64,000 bases of DNA from Rhodococcoides kyotonense (GCF_900188125.1 NZ_FZOW01000003.1:310001-374000); one strand, 5' to 3'. Positions 51,688-61,800 are shown, numbered from the stretch's first letter. Numbers and translations are program-made. Notes: generated by a model from the sequence alone, not told the origin.

Positions 51688-52350
51688 CTACGCGCCGACA
51701 CCGACAGGGACGGTCACGTCTCCCTCGCGAGCGAGGAGAGTCTTGAAGTCATCGAACGAGATCCGGGCACGGCCACCGCTCCCCCAGTCCGCCGACCACG
51801 AATTAAGGATCGTCACGTACTGCGCCGTCAGATTCGCACCCAACGCCAGATACTCGTGACCGCCGACCAACCCACCCGACGGCCGGATGAAGAACTTGTC
51901 GTCCGGTGACTCCATGCCGGTGAACCAATCCGTCCCGACCAACACCGGTCCGGACTGCATGGCGTGGAGGAACTGGTCGAACCCGAACGCATGCCGGTAC
52001 GACGACAGATAGCCCTGTGCGACACCGGCCTTGCACACCGCCAGCCCACTCGAGCCTGTGTCGTGCGGTGGATAGAACCCGGGGATCTCGTCGAGCTGCG
52101 TCGCCATCTCGTACAAGGTGAGCGCATTATCCGACGTCAGATACGCTCCACCACCGCCGCGTGACTTCGCGCCGATCTCGCAGTTCAGCCACTGCGCCAA
52201 CGCATGACCCGTGCACGACCCGATCTCACCCTGGTCCAACACGGGGGCGTTGTGCCGCCACAGGACAGTCCGCAACGCGAACGCAGGCCGCACCGCGAAC
52301 CGACGAGAACGCTCATCATGCTCAACGACCCGGCCGTAAGCTCGTGTCAC
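51688..52350 (-). CDS. Papain-like (C1-type) cysteine protease, lysis region
   Basis: 220 residues from a GTG overlapping the upstream stop. The catalytic set is Q40 and C46 in LDQGEIGSCTGHALA, H165 in VGGHEYLALG and N183 in ILNSWSADWGSGG, exactly the papain order. In actinophages such domains are found in or next to endolysins and may cut peptidoglycan cross-links. It lies between the endolysin genes and the holin-like gene. No signal peptide is seen. Peptidoglycan as substrate is inference. Confidence 0.8.
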   Translation of the reverse strand: MTRAYGRVVEHDERSRRFAVRPAFALRTVLWRHNAPVLDQGEIGSCTGHALAQWLNCEIGAKSRGGGGAYLTSDNALTLYEMATQLDEIPGFYPPHDTGSSGLAVCKAGVAQGYLSSYRHAFGFDQFLHAMQSGPVLVGTDWFTGMESPDDKFFIRPSGGLVGGHEYLALGANLTAQYVTILNSWSADWGSGGRARISFDDFKTLLAREGDVTVPVGVGA

Positions 52351-52826
52351 TTCGTGGCGTCCTTCAGCAACTCAGCGATCTCCTGCGCTGCACGCCGAGC
52401 GAGCGTCGCCTCCCGATACGTGCCCAGCACGTACGAGATCAACGACCCACGGCGAGCAAGGTTCTCGACCGGGGTATTCGCCGGAGCATTGTCCGGATCG
52501 ATCTTCCCGTCATGCAGATCGACCGGGTTGACGTAGCCGTCCCACACCACTTCGTTCCACACGTCGGCGAGACCGGCGCGAGTCCACATCTCGCCCTCTT
52601 TGACGTTGTAGTGAATCCTCTGAAACACCTTGCGCACCTTGTGCGGAACGCCGACCTGATTCCAGACGGCGGACAGTGCATTGTTCTGGTCGTCGTTCAT
52701 GTCGGCGCCTCCATAGACCCGGTCGATGATTGCCTGTACGTCGATACGGAACTGGTTCATGTCGATCCCGGCAGGATCGATCTTCCCTTCGGAGCTGTAT
52801 TCCTTGTGCCCCACAACGTCGCCCAT
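52347..52826 (-). CDS. C-terminal half of split endolysin: amidase zinc-ligand segment plus helical domain
   Basis: 159 residues. It begins MGDVVGHKEYSSEGKIDPAG, which is the C-terminal block of Amidase_2 domains that carries the second and third zinc ligands (His of GHKE, Asp of KIDP). The preceding gene ends just where this block should begin. A perfect AAGGAGG lies 8 nt upstream of the ATG inside the upstream gene, and stop and start overlap as TGATG. The rest (VYGGADMNDDQNNALSAVWNQVG...) is helical and may bind the cell wall. It probably pairs with the upstream product to form the amidase. Confidence 0.75.
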   Translation of the reverse strand: MGDVVGHKEYSSEGKIDPAGIDMNQFRIDVQAIIDRVYGGADMNDDQNNALSAVWNQVGVPHKVRKVFQRIHYNVKEGEMWTRAGLADVWNEVVWDGYVNPVDLHDGKIDPDNAPANTPVENLARRGSLISYVLGTYREATLARRAAQEIAELLKDATK

Positions 52827-53782
52827 CAGGCGGCCCTCCTTCCGAGCGCGTTCATGATTGCGGCACAGAGGATCTTGTAGTTCCGGAGCTGCACGTCGGT
52901 CCAGTCCCACGGCGCCGTCCCACGCGACACGGCTTCGACGCCGATGGTCTGGAAGTTCGCGTTGTTCGTCTCCCAGCCGGGCCACTTCCCCCGCCCGGCA
53001 TGCCAGCACACGCCGACCGCGATCAGACGGACCGTGCCGTCCTTCTCCAGAACGAGCTGCGCGAGCGGACCGGGCAGATCAGGGCGGCCGTCCTGCACGA
53101 TGCGCCAGTCGTTCTTGCCGCCGCCCGCAGTGTGATGACACAGCACACCGAGGACTTCCCGGAAGTCACCGTGCCCGCGATTCCGCCAACCCTCGTGCTC
53201 GATCAACGGCAGCCCGGCCGCGCGGATCACCTCCGCCAGCCACGTCGGATCACCGCGCCAGCCCTTGTATTTCCCGAACGGAATCCCCAACGAGTTCACA
53301 GGCGTCTCCTGCACAGGCGGCACGGTGGCCGGTGCGTCACCCGGGTAGGCGGCACCGGCCAGCAGTGGAAGTGGATCGAGAACGTCGCGTTCGTTACGAC
53401 GATCGACGTACGCGTAGCGGTGCCATTCGAAATGCAGATGCGGGGACACGTTCCCGTTGCCGGGGCCCTTCGTCGGATTGATCCGCGCGATGCGTTGTCC
53501 GGCCTCGACGCGCTCCCCGACTTTCACTTCGGGGATGACGTGGCCGTACACGGTGGCGCCTGAACCGTCACCTGTCGGGTGGTCGACGACGACCCACGAG
53601 CCGAAGCCTGAAGCCGCGCCCGAATACTGCACGGTGCCGCCCTGCGACGCGAACACAGGCAGGCCACCCGACCCGCCGTCCTTACCGAAGTCGACACCCC
53701 AGTGGACGGCCTGACGCCAGTCCTGCCAACCGAACATGTCGGTGACCTTGTGGCCGCGCGCAAGCGGCCAGAAACGAGTCAT
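52826..53782 (-). CDS. Endolysin N-terminal part: M23 peptidase and incomplete Amidase_2
   Basis: 318 residues from the ATG at 53,782 with GAGGTGA eight bases upstream. The M23 (LytM-type) domain has H27 and D31 in VHWGVDFGKD, H81 in YGHV and H115-x-H117 in SPHLHFEW: a complete Zn-endopeptidase set. The Amidase_2 domain starts near 200 with H216/H217 in LCHHTAGG, H261 in CWHAGRG and E283 in IGVEA, but stops at NALGRRAA before the GHKE...DP block. That block begins the next gene. The gene is preceded by an intergenic repeat seen also before the tape measure. Confidence 0.85.
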   Translation of the reverse strand: MTRFWPLARGHKVTDMFGWQDWRQAVHWGVDFGKDGGSGGLPVFASQGGTVQYSGAASGFGSWVVVDHPTGDGSGATVYGHVIPEVKVGERVEAGQRIARINPTKGPGNGNVSPHLHFEWHRYAYVDRRNERDVLDPLPLLAGAAYPGDAPATVPPVQETPVNSLGIPFGKYKGWRGDPTWLAEVIRAAGLPLIEHEGWRNRGHGDFREVLGVLCHHTAGGGKNDWRIVQDGRPDLPGPLAQLVLEKDGTVRLIAVGVCWHAGRGKWPGWETNNANFQTIGVEAVSRGTAPWDWTDVQLRNYKILCAAIMNALGRRAA

Positions 53783-53817
53783 GGACCGGGTCACCTCGAG
53801 GACATGTCAGCAGAGGC

Positions 53818-53835
53818 GCCCGGCCCGAGGCCAGC
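53818..53835. repeat. 18-nt intergenic repeat, copy 1
   Basis: GCCCGGCCCGAGGCCAGC lies 36 nt upstream of the endolysin start. The same 18 nt occur at 63,098-63,115 upstream of the tape-measure gene. On the leftward strand it reads GCTGGCCTCGGGCCGGGC, with a GGCC-TCG-GGCC core that can fold. It may be a late-gene regulatory or processing site. Confidence 0.6.
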
Positions 53836-53893
53836 AGCAATTACCAGCCAGGATAGACCCGACGCGTGACGGAACGGTGAAGGCTGAACGGTC

Positions 53894-54208
53894 CTAGTCG
53901 AACAGGCGTGAAAGCATCCGCCCGATAACCGACGTCGGCTCTTCCTCGTCCGTCTCAGGCGGGCCGATCAACGTCGCGATGGTCTGATTGATGTAGTCGA
54001 GCGCAGCATCCGGTCCCATACCGGCGACCAGGTTCACCGCCTGGTCGCACCGGACCACGTACTTCGGCCACGTGAACGGGTTACGGAACTCGGCAGTGTC
54101 CTGATTCGGGACGACAACAAGCGGACCTTCCTGCGCGACCAGCAGCAACAGTTTCTCGGTGTCGCCGTGCCGTGTCAGTAGGTTGATCAGCTGCTCACGC
54201 GTCAGCAT
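53894..54208 (-). CDS. Hypothetical phage protein in tail/lysis region
   Basis: 104 residues. Helical start (MLTREQLINLLTRHGDTEKLLLLV), middle PFTWPKYVVRCDQAVNLVAGMG, and an acidic end. It overlaps the upstream gene by 14 nt. No family recognised. Confidence 0.65.
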   Translation of the reverse strand: MLTREQLINLLTRHGDTEKLLLLVAQEGPLVVVPNQDTAEFRNPFTWPKYVVRCDQAVNLVAGMGPDAALDYINQTIATLIGPPETDEEEPTSVIGRMLSRLFD

Positions 54209-54650
54209 CGAGAACTCCCATCGGGATACCGAACTGCGGAAACACCTGACGCAGCAGCGGGTTCAGCTGCTCGTCGCATGCCCGCTGGAACACGTCGATC
54301 CAGTCTTCCTTCGACGCCATGCGGGCGCGCTCGAACGCATCCGCCAACGCCTGCTCACGCTCCGGCCCGACGGCAGACAGGTCTCCGAGGAACCACTGAA
54401 TCACCCAGTCCAAGTCCGGTCCGGTCATCAGGACCAGCGGCCAATCAGCACCCGACTCCGCGTCGAAGTCGCCGCTGCGCTTCACCTCGGTGTGACCGTC
54501 CTCGTGGATCAGCCACACGTGCGCCGCGACACCGCCCGGCGACGTCAGCTGCTCGATCACCGGCAGACAGAACTCGTACAGTTCTTCAGCGGTCGCCGAA
54601 TACCAGGTGAAAACCGGTTCCCCTGCCAGGTCGTAGTCGGTGTGCCTCAT
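54195..54650 (-). CDS. Hypothetical phage protein downstream of tail genes
   Basis: 151 residues, mixed alpha/beta (FTWYSATAEELYEFCLPVIEQLTSP, WLIHEDGHTEVKRSGDF, DWVIQWFLGDLSAV). Start overlaps the tail-protein stop by 4 nt. No family recognised; a tail-fibre accessory role is only positional inference. Confidence 0.65.
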   Translation of the reverse strand: MRHTDYDLAGEPVFTWYSATAEELYEFCLPVIEQLTSPGGVAAHVWLIHEDGHTEVKRSGDFDAESGADWPLVLMTGPDLDWVIQWFLGDLSAVGPEREQALADAFERARMASKEDWIDVFQRACDEQLNPLLRQVFPQFGIPMGVLDADA

Positions 54651-55720
54651 GGTGTCGGCCCCAATCCTGCCCAGGGAATGTAGTCACGGTTCGGTGTCAG
54701 CGACGACAGCGCCACCGACGACGGGATGGTCTGCTGGCTCGCGAGGGTGTACGCGCGCGCCGACGGCAACGTGCCGGACGCTTCGGCGATCCCGGTCTGG
54801 TACTTGCAGGCGATCCCCCGCGCGGACTGCAGCGCCCCAGGTGCGATCTGCAACGACGCGACGAAGATCAGGTGGTCCGGTTCAGCCTCGTACGTCAGGC
54901 CTGTAGCAATGTTGTACGCCTGACGCTGTGACGATAGGACGCTCTTGATGTCACCCGAGTTCCACAACGTGATGACGTTGCCCGTCGCCGGGTCGTAAGC
55001 GCAGATCGCGAGGTACCAGGCGTCGATACCGAACAGTGAATTGTCTGCCCCGGTGATGTACTTCAGGACATTCAGCGGTACGGGCTCGGCGAGGAACGCG
55101 CCACGCAGCGCCACATAGTCGACCGTGCCGCGAGCTGGAGTGGTGATCTTGACGGTCGTCTGAGTGAACGCCGGCGGACGCATCCCGATCGTGTGATCAT
55201 GCGACCCAAGGTTCTCGAAACCAGTGTTGTTACCAGTACCTGCTGTCGGGTGCCGGTGCTGCCCGAGGTTCGTTGTCGCCGTGCTCATGTTCGGTATCGG
55301 CTGCATGTCGGCTACGGGGAAGCTGACCATGTCCTTGCCGCCGACGGACGCCCAGATCGGCGTGATGATGCCAGTCCCCGAAATACCCTCGAGATCCGCG
55401 AGCTGCTGGCCGTGAACGGCGATGATTTCCGTGTTGATCTGGGTCTGATTCTTGATGCCGAGCAAGCCACCGACCAGATCGAGCAGGCTCCCACCAGCTC
55501 CGCCGAAGATCCCCGCGAACAGTGCGGCGATCAGACCGGCGATACCGTTGACGAACCCACCGAGCAGATTCGTCAGCAGGTTACCGCGGGCCAGATTCGC
55601 CAACCCGGTGATGTCACCGTTCGCGACACCCGCCGCGAAGTCCGGGTCGTAGTCCTGCAGCTGGTAAATCTCGTTGTACGTTTGCGCCTTGTTCGGACGC
55701 GCACCGTCCGGCGAGGTCAT
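54647..55720 (-). CDS. Minor tail / tail-tip protein
   Basis: 357 residues. The N-terminus has a Gly/Ala hydrophobic stretch (FVNGIAGLIAALFAGIFGGAGGSLLDLVGGLLG), followed by HGQQLADLEG. Beta-rich domains follow with GSHDHTIGMRPPAF and WYLAICAYDPATGNVITLWNSGDI. This is the layout of actinophage minor tail proteins that contact the host surface. It lies after the Dit and Tal-like genes and before the lysis block. Receptor binding is inferred. Confidence 0.7.
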   Translation of the reverse strand: MTSPDGARPNKAQTYNEIYQLQDYDPDFAAGVANGDITGLANLARGNLLTNLLGGFVNGIAGLIAALFAGIFGGAGGSLLDLVGGLLGIKNQTQINTEIIAVHGQQLADLEGISGTGIITPIWASVGGKDMVSFPVADMQPIPNMSTATTNLGQHRHPTAGTGNNTGFENLGSHDHTIGMRPPAFTQTTVKITTPARGTVDYVALRGAFLAEPVPLNVLKYITGADNSLFGIDAWYLAICAYDPATGNVITLWNSGDIKSVLSSQRQAYNIATGLTYEAEPDHLIFVASLQIAPGALQSARGIACKYQTGIAEASGTLPSARAYTLASQQTIPSSVALSSLTPNRDYIPWAGLGPTP

Positions 55721-56202
55721 TCGAGACCCTCAGCGTCCTTCAACTGCTGACGCACACCGGCATCGGCGCCGTCGATCATCGACTGCCGAAGCTCTTCACG
55801 CTTGAGTTCGGCCCGCATCGCCGCGATCTTGGTCTTCGACCAGCCAGTCGCGGCAGGCACGACGACCGGGCGTTCGGGGTCGGCTTCCTTCGCAGCCTTC
55901 CGTCCTTTCACTGGCGGCTCCCACGTTCCGACGTTCTTCTGTCCGCCTACTGCCAAGGCAGTCGACGGCGGAACATAGACGTAGCGGGGATTCGTGGGCG
56001 GGGAGCAACCAAGGTTGTCGAAAATATGCAGAGCGCAGAGCTGTTTCAACTCCTGCGGCATGTCGAAGTTAACGCCCGTCTCCGATGGGATCGCGTTGAA
56101 CACGTCGATATACGGGTGCGCATGACGGCGTGCGATCACGATGTTCGTCTGCGGATCCCGAAGGATGCCGTCTTTCTCGACGGTGCGTTGTCTCGGTGGC
56201 AC
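55717..56202 (-). CDS. Minor tail-associated phage protein
   Basis: 161 residues. The start RQRTVEKDGILRDPQTNIVIARRHAHPYIDVF and the central VNFDMPQELKQLCALHIFDNLGCSP resemble a conserved actinophage protein (DUF2744-like) found beside minor tail genes. The C-terminus is charged. Preceded by a strong hairpin at 56,221-56,257, so it may have separate control from the genes upstream. Confidence 0.65.
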   Translation of the reverse strand: MPPRQRTVEKDGILRDPQTNIVIARRHAHPYIDVFNAIPSETGVNFDMPQELKQLCALHIFDNLGCSPPTNPRYVYVPPSTALAVGGQKNVGTWEPPVKGRKAAKEADPERPVVVPAATGWSKTKIAAMRAELKREELRQSMIDGADAGVRQQLKDAEGLE

Positions 56203-56220
56203 TGGCGGACCTCCATACGG

Positions 56221-56257
56221 GTGTGCAGGGATACTACGTAACTGTATCCCTGCACAC
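56221..56257. terminator. Perfect 13-bp hairpin inside the tail gene cluster
   Basis: GTGTGCAGGGATA and TATCCCTGCACAC pair perfectly around an 11-nt loop. It lies between the stop at 56,263 and the next start at 56,202. No T-run follows on the leftward strand, so it may be a processing site, a partial terminator, or protect the RNA end. Confidence 0.6.
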
Positions 56258-56262
56258 TTCCG

Positions 56263-57903
56263 TCACGACGAAACACCGATCGAGGCAGCAATATGCCGTA
56301 CTTGCTCGAGCTGACGGGCCAGGATCGCACCCGGCTGATCGACGGGCTTGTCGTCTCCGAGCGAGCACGTCCAGTCCGCGTCGCTGCCGCGGTCCCACGA
56401 GCACTTCCGTGAATGCATCCGCTCGACGTGCAGCTTCTTGCGGCGGCCGTGCTCGAACGACGAACGATCACCGAGATCCATGTCCAGGCCGACCCAGTAC
56501 GGTGCACCGTTGCGGACGGTGAACTTGAACGTCTGCATGGGTCGTGATCGCCACATCGCCACCCGGATCGCCTGCAGCGCCGACAGCGAGAAGCCTGTGC
56601 CGCCCGACGACTCGAACGTTTCCCCGAGCGGCGGGCCACGCAATCCCATCTTCGCCTGTCGCACAGGGTTACCCACGCGATGGAACGCGAGGACGACATC
56701 TTCGACCACCGAGTCGAACAACCCGAGTGTCAGTCCGGGGTTGCCGAACATTGCCCCGATGTAACCCAAAACGCCGTTGACCAAGAGCTTGAGGCCCGTG
56801 TTCACCCAGTCAGGGCTGTGACCTCCAGTAACGGCTATAGAGGCATTCGATTTCAGTCGATGTCGTTCCCACTCAACGATTCCCGTCGCACCAGTCTTGT
56901 GCGCTTTCCTGAACGCCGTCCACGGTTCCTTGATGGTGCCGAGGAACCCGGTCAGGTCGTACTCGGGCTGATTGACGTTGTACGAGAACTGCGTCGACAC
57001 TTCGTTGATGTAGTCGTCGGCGACACTCTTCGCGAAGTGCAGGAGACCGTCGAGGAGTGTTCCGGACGGGCCGCAGTAGCCGGACTGATCGACGACGTCG
57101 ACGGTCAGCGTCGGCTGCGTCAATGTGAAGTGCGTCGGCGCGGGCTGCGGATCGCCAGGGAACCAGCGCTTCAACACGATACGTAGTTGCGCATCCGACA
57201 GGGTCGGTGCGACGACGTCGTGGAACATGCCCATGCGCGTCGACAGGACTGTCCACATCGATGTGTCGGTGAGGACGTTGCCGGGGAGGACGACGATCGG
57301 CCAGTTCGCCGGGTTCAGATTGTTCAGCCAGTTCTGCGGGTTGAACAGATCCTCGGGCAGCGCCCACAACGGCGCGAAACGGCGCAGCAGGTTCAGGAAC
57401 AGGAGCGTCTTCACGCCGGTCACCGACGGACCCGCATACGCCCACAGCTTCGGGAACTGGAACTCGGCCGGGAAGAACGGGTTGCAGTAGCACACAACGC
57501 GTTTCATGTGCTCGTACTCGGAGATGCACTTCAGGATGAAGTACTCTTGCCCATCCGCTGTGCCCTGCTCGACGACGTCCTGGACGATGCCTGTCCACTG
57601 CACGCCCGACACGACGATCCGGACGTGAACATCCTCTTCGTCGTCGAGCTCGTCGTCGATCCACTCGGCGAGCTTGTGGTCGCCGAACATCTTGATCTCG
57701 GCGGTGCCGGTGTCGTTGAGGATTTCCTCTGCGTTGCCGGAGATTTCGCCGGCCACATGTTGGCGGGTGTCCCAGGTCCAGTTGCCGTCGAAGATGTCGC
57801 AGGATGCGGGTTTGCGCATCTGCTCGTGGAACTGGCGTTCCATCTCCTCGATCTCGGCGCGGACCTGGTCGCACGTCAGGGACGGCATGGTGGGTGCGGT
57901 CAT
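56263..57903 (-). CDS. Minor tail protein (Gp37/Tal-like)
   Basis: 546 residues. The N-terminal third has beta-rich tail-hub features (DIFDGNWTWDTRQHVAGEISGNAEEILNDTGTAEI, VVSGVQWTGIVQDV). A middle part has FNPQNWLNNLNPANWPIVVLPG, and a helical segment follows. The segment order matches the Gp37-like tail proteins of actinophages that sit after the distal tail gene. It probably forms the tail tip. It overlaps the Dit-like gene stop by 4 nt. Confidence 0.75.
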   Translation of the reverse strand: MTAPTMPSLTCDQVRAEIEEMERQFHEQMRKPASCDIFDGNWTWDTRQHVAGEISGNAEEILNDTGTAEIKMFGDHKLAEWIDDELDDEEDVHVRIVVSGVQWTGIVQDVVEQGTADGQEYFILKCISEYEHMKRVVCYCNPFFPAEFQFPKLWAYAGPSVTGVKTLLFLNLLRRFAPLWALPEDLFNPQNWLNNLNPANWPIVVLPGNVLTDTSMWTVLSTRMGMFHDVVAPTLSDAQLRIVLKRWFPGDPQPAPTHFTLTQPTLTVDVVDQSGYCGPSGTLLDGLLHFAKSVADDYINEVSTQFSYNVNQPEYDLTGFLGTIKEPWTAFRKAHKTGATGIVEWERHRLKSNASIAVTGGHSPDWVNTGLKLLVNGVLGYIGAMFGNPGLTLGLFDSVVEDVVLAFHRVGNPVRQAKMGLRGPPLGETFESSGGTGFSLSALQAIRVAMWRSRPMQTFKFTVRNGAPYWVGLDMDLGDRSSFEHGRRKKLHVERMHSRKCSWDRGSDADWTCSLGDDKPVDQPGAILARQLEQVRHIAASIGVSS

Positions 57904-58838
57904 GCGACTTCACCACCCCACACGCGCTGCCAGAACTGGGGAACGTACATGGTGACTTCGGTGTTCGCGGTGCCGCCTTGGATGCGGATCGGCGCCATAT
58001 AGGGTTCGATGAACGAGCGTGGGATCGGGTCGTCGTCGAATGCGCGGGCATTCATCTTCGCCCACTGCAGCGACTGATCGCGGACGAGCAGGGTGCGGAG
58101 CATCGGGTCTGTCCGGACGAGGAACTCACGGCCCGCGGTCAGCGACGGGAGCGTGACTGTGCGGCCGGTGTTCCGGTCGGGCAGCGTCACGATCGTCGCA
58201 GCTTCCAGCTGGTTGGATGCGAAGATCGGATACGACGGCTGGTCACCGTAGTTGACGATCGGCACCATCTGCTCGTAGACACCGCCGCCGATCGGAGTCA
58301 TCTCCGAACGCTTCACCGTGAACCGCAGCTCCTGGGACTGCCAGTCCGGTTTGCATGCGAGCGCGACGATCTCCCAGGCGCCGAACCGGTTCTTGCCCGG
58401 CCCCTTCCGTTTGATCATCGACTTCGGTCGACGCTCGAGCCGGATCCCGATCTCACGCGGCTCGGACCGGTGCGAATAGACGCGCATGACGCATTCGAAG
58501 AACGGGGACAGGAACTTCCACAACCGAGTTTCGACGTCCTCGCAGCGCGCTGCTGTCGCGGCCTGGGTGCCGAGGATGAACGTCATGATCCGTTCGTTCT
58601 CGCGTGGAATGTCTGACGGCTTCGAACCTTTCATGTACGCGCCGGACTCACGCGGAATGGTGACGTCGGCGTGCTCGAAACCGTCGTAGCCTTCGGCGAG
58701 GGTGACTCCTTCGCCGCCGTACTCCTTGCCGTAGATGTTCAGCGTGTCGACGTCCTGCCCGGCAGCGTTGCGGAGGATCAGCTGAACGGGACGGGGTTCG
58801 TTCTCTGCCGGATCACACGGATACGTCACCGCGATCAC
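57900..58838 (-). CDS. Distal tail-like minor tail protein
   Basis: 312 residues. VQLILRNAAGQDVDTLNIYGKEYGGEGVTLAEG, then ITIPRESGAYMKG-like DVTIPRESGAY and RIMTFILGTQAATAARCEDVETRLWKFLSPFFECVMRVYS are typical of Dit/minor tail proteins in actinophage siphoviruses. It follows the tape-measure gene with a 4-nt overlap, the usual order. It would cap the tail tube and anchor the tip. Confidence 0.78.
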   Translation of the reverse strand: MIAVTYPCDPAENEPRPVQLILRNAAGQDVDTLNIYGKEYGGEGVTLAEGYDGFEHADVTIPRESGAYMKGSKPSDIPRENERIMTFILGTQAATAARCEDVETRLWKFLSPFFECVMRVYSHRSEPREIGIRLERRPKSMIKRKGPGKNRFGAWEIVALACKPDWQSQELRFTVKRSEMTPIGGGVYEQMVPIVNYGDQPSYPIFASNQLEAATIVTLPDRNTGRTVTLPSLTAGREFLVRTDPMLRTLLVRDQSLQWAKMNARAFDDDPIPRSFIEPYMAPIRIQGGTANTEVTMYVPQFWQRVWGGEVA

Positions 58839-61800
58839 CCACCGTTCCTGGTCGTGACAGTGGCAGGCGTGGTGCGATTGTTCAGCATCCGCTCCATCTC
58901 GTCGGTTGCTTTACGCTCGTCGTGGTTCTGGAAGATCATCGTGTCGGCGAGCTTGTTGTCGCCGTATCCGCCGTTGTACGAATTGAATTCGGCACGCTGC
59001 TTCATCATCTCCTCGTAGGCGTTCGACACCTGGTCTTGCGCGAGACCACCAAGGCCTAACGGGGACAGCAGATCCCCGATGATCGACCCGGCTGCCTCGT
59101 AGCCCCACTTCTCGGCCTGGGTGCCGAAGTTCTGGTCGGCGGCCCACCGGTTCGCTGCGTCGATCCGTTCGGCCCACGACCCGGTGCCGATGGAGTACGG
59201 GTCGTAGCCGCCGTACAGGTCACCGCCCGTGTTCGGCAGCGAGTAGCCGGTGGTCGCGTTCTGCACCATCGCCGGGTCGTAGTACGCCGACGACGGGCCG
59301 GTCAGGTTGACTCCTCCACCGCCAGTGACCATCCCAGCCCCGCCGCCACCGCCGCCTGTGTAGTAGCCGCCGCCTGCCATCGCATCTGCAGGCGACTGGT
59401 ACGAGAACGCAGGCTGGCCTGGGAGTCGGTCGCCGCCGACGAAGAACTCGGGCGGGAAATGCGCGTGATCGGTGAAGCTCGGATCGTCCGCTCCCGCAGC
59501 AGGTCCGCCGACCTGACCGTCACCGCGTCCGCCGCCCATCTCGACGTTCGTGCCGTCGGGGAGAGTGCCGGCGGTGTGGCCGCCGTACGGGCCGCCGTTG
59601 TACCAGCCGAAGTTCAACGATCCAGCGGGCCCGAGGCCGGGCTGGGCGCCCATGCTGGCGAGCTCTGCGCCCATGGTGCCGGTGGCGAATCGGCCGCCGA
59701 ACGGGTCCAACCCTGCCGCGTAGCGTGCGATCGCGGACATAGCGCCGGAGCAGTCACCCCACTGGATGCCGCCCCACACGTACGGTGCGCCTTCGAGTCC
59801 CGCGATCCTCGGGAACTGCGACACCTGCTCCGCCGACACCAGACCGCCGCCAGCGAACCCCGGGACGGCACCGACCATCGCGGACAGGAACTCAGCAGAC
59901 GGAACCCAACCGTTGTTGATCGCATCGAGCAGAGGCAGCGTCGTCCCCGACACCGCCTGCGCTTTCGTGACGTACGCGAGGTGCTCCTGATCGGAGATGC
60001 GGATCAGGTTCGCGTCGTCGGTGGGGCCGCCCTTGCCGTGGAACAGGCCACCGTTGGCGTAGCCGCGCGGAATCGCCTGCTTCTGCAAAGCGCTGATCTG
60101 CGTCGCCTGCTTCAGTGTCCCACCCGTCCCACCGGTGGTGGTCATGTTCGCCCAGTCGATCAATCCCTGCCCGACACCGGAAATCGTCCTGGCGCGGTCA
60201 CTCATTCCGGGCACCTTGCCGAGCAGATCCCCAGCGCCCTTGATGATGTTGCCGATGTTCCCGACGACGTCCTTGATCTTGTTCAGGATCGCGTCCCACA
60301 CACTGCCGACGGTGTCCGCGAGGCCGCCGAAGAACCCGCCGATCGCATCGACGGTCGTCCGGAAGAACTCCTTCACATCCGAGAACGCATTCCGAACTGA
60401 CGTGATCTTCGCGGCGAACTGGTCAGCGAACCAACGGATCGCATCGATGACGATCGGCAGAATGTTCTGCGCCAGGAACTCGAAAATCGTGACGACCTTC
60501 GGCAGCACCTCACGCACCAGCCACGTGAACAACTCGATCATCATCGGCAGGTGATCAGCCCAAATCTCCACCAGCTGAGGGATGAACGGTGCGATCGCCA
60601 GCACGATCCGAGAGAACGAATCGATCAGCGTCGGCAACAGCGGCATCAGCTGAATCAGCGCATCCGCGATCGCCTCACCGAGCTGCATCGCGACGTCGGC
60701 GAGGATCGGCGCCAACTGCTCGAGGACAGGCTTCATCCCGTCAAGCCACTGCTCGATGACCGGGCCGAGAGCGTCGAAGATCTTCGTCAGCGCCGGCGCC
60801 AACGCCTGGATCATCACGGAGACAACTTCGGCGATCATCGGCAACATCGGCGCGATAGCCGTGATCAGTGACGCGAACGATTCACCGAGCGGCCCCATCG
60901 CCGGAGCGAGCGCCGTGATCGCATCCGCCAACGCGGTGCCGACGACGACCATGATGTCCGACAGCGGCGGAATCAGCGGCATCAACGCTTGCGCCAGCGC
61001 GTTGAACAGTTGCGCGAGGACCGGCATCACCGGCGCCAAACCGTCAGCGAGCTCGGAGATGAACTCGGCGAGCGTCGGCAGCATCGCGGTGAACGACGAC
61101 GTGAACGCCGCACCCAACACACCGAGCGACGGCGCCATGTCCTTGATGGCGTCACCGAACGCCTGAAACAGTGGACCGATGTACGGGCCGACGATGTTGC
61201 CCATCTCGATCAGGCCGTCCAGCAACGAGTTCAGGCCGCCACCGAGCCCGGACATGATGTCACCGAACGTCGAAATCAACTGCGTCAGCGCACCGGACTC
61301 GAACGCATCGGTGAACGCCTGCCCGATACCGCCGAGCAGATCACCGAGCCCCTGCCCGACCTTGTCCATCACCGGCTCCGCAGCACGGGCCATATCCAGG
61401 AACCCGGTACTGAGCTGCTCGAGCCCCGGCTGCAACGAGTCGATCAGCGTCGCCGTCCCGGAGAACGCCGCCCGCAACCCTTCCTGCGCTTCAGCGCTCG
61501 ACCAGAACGTCGCGAACGACTGCGCGCCGCGGTTCATCGCATCCGCGACCTCCACCATCCCCGTCTTCAACGTCGGCAGCGTCGCTTGCGCGAGATTCGT
61601 GAACACCGTGTCGAGGTCAGCGAACATGGCATCCTGGGTGGCGAGACGCAGGTCTTTCCACATCGGCCCGAGATCCCGCATCGCCAGCACGAAGTCCCGC
61701 GCATTCGGCGACAGTTTCGCGAGCGCCTCGGCGACCTTGTCGACGCCACCAGCGGCCGGGGACTGTGCCTCGGCGAGCTCGTTCATCGCGTCGATCAGGT

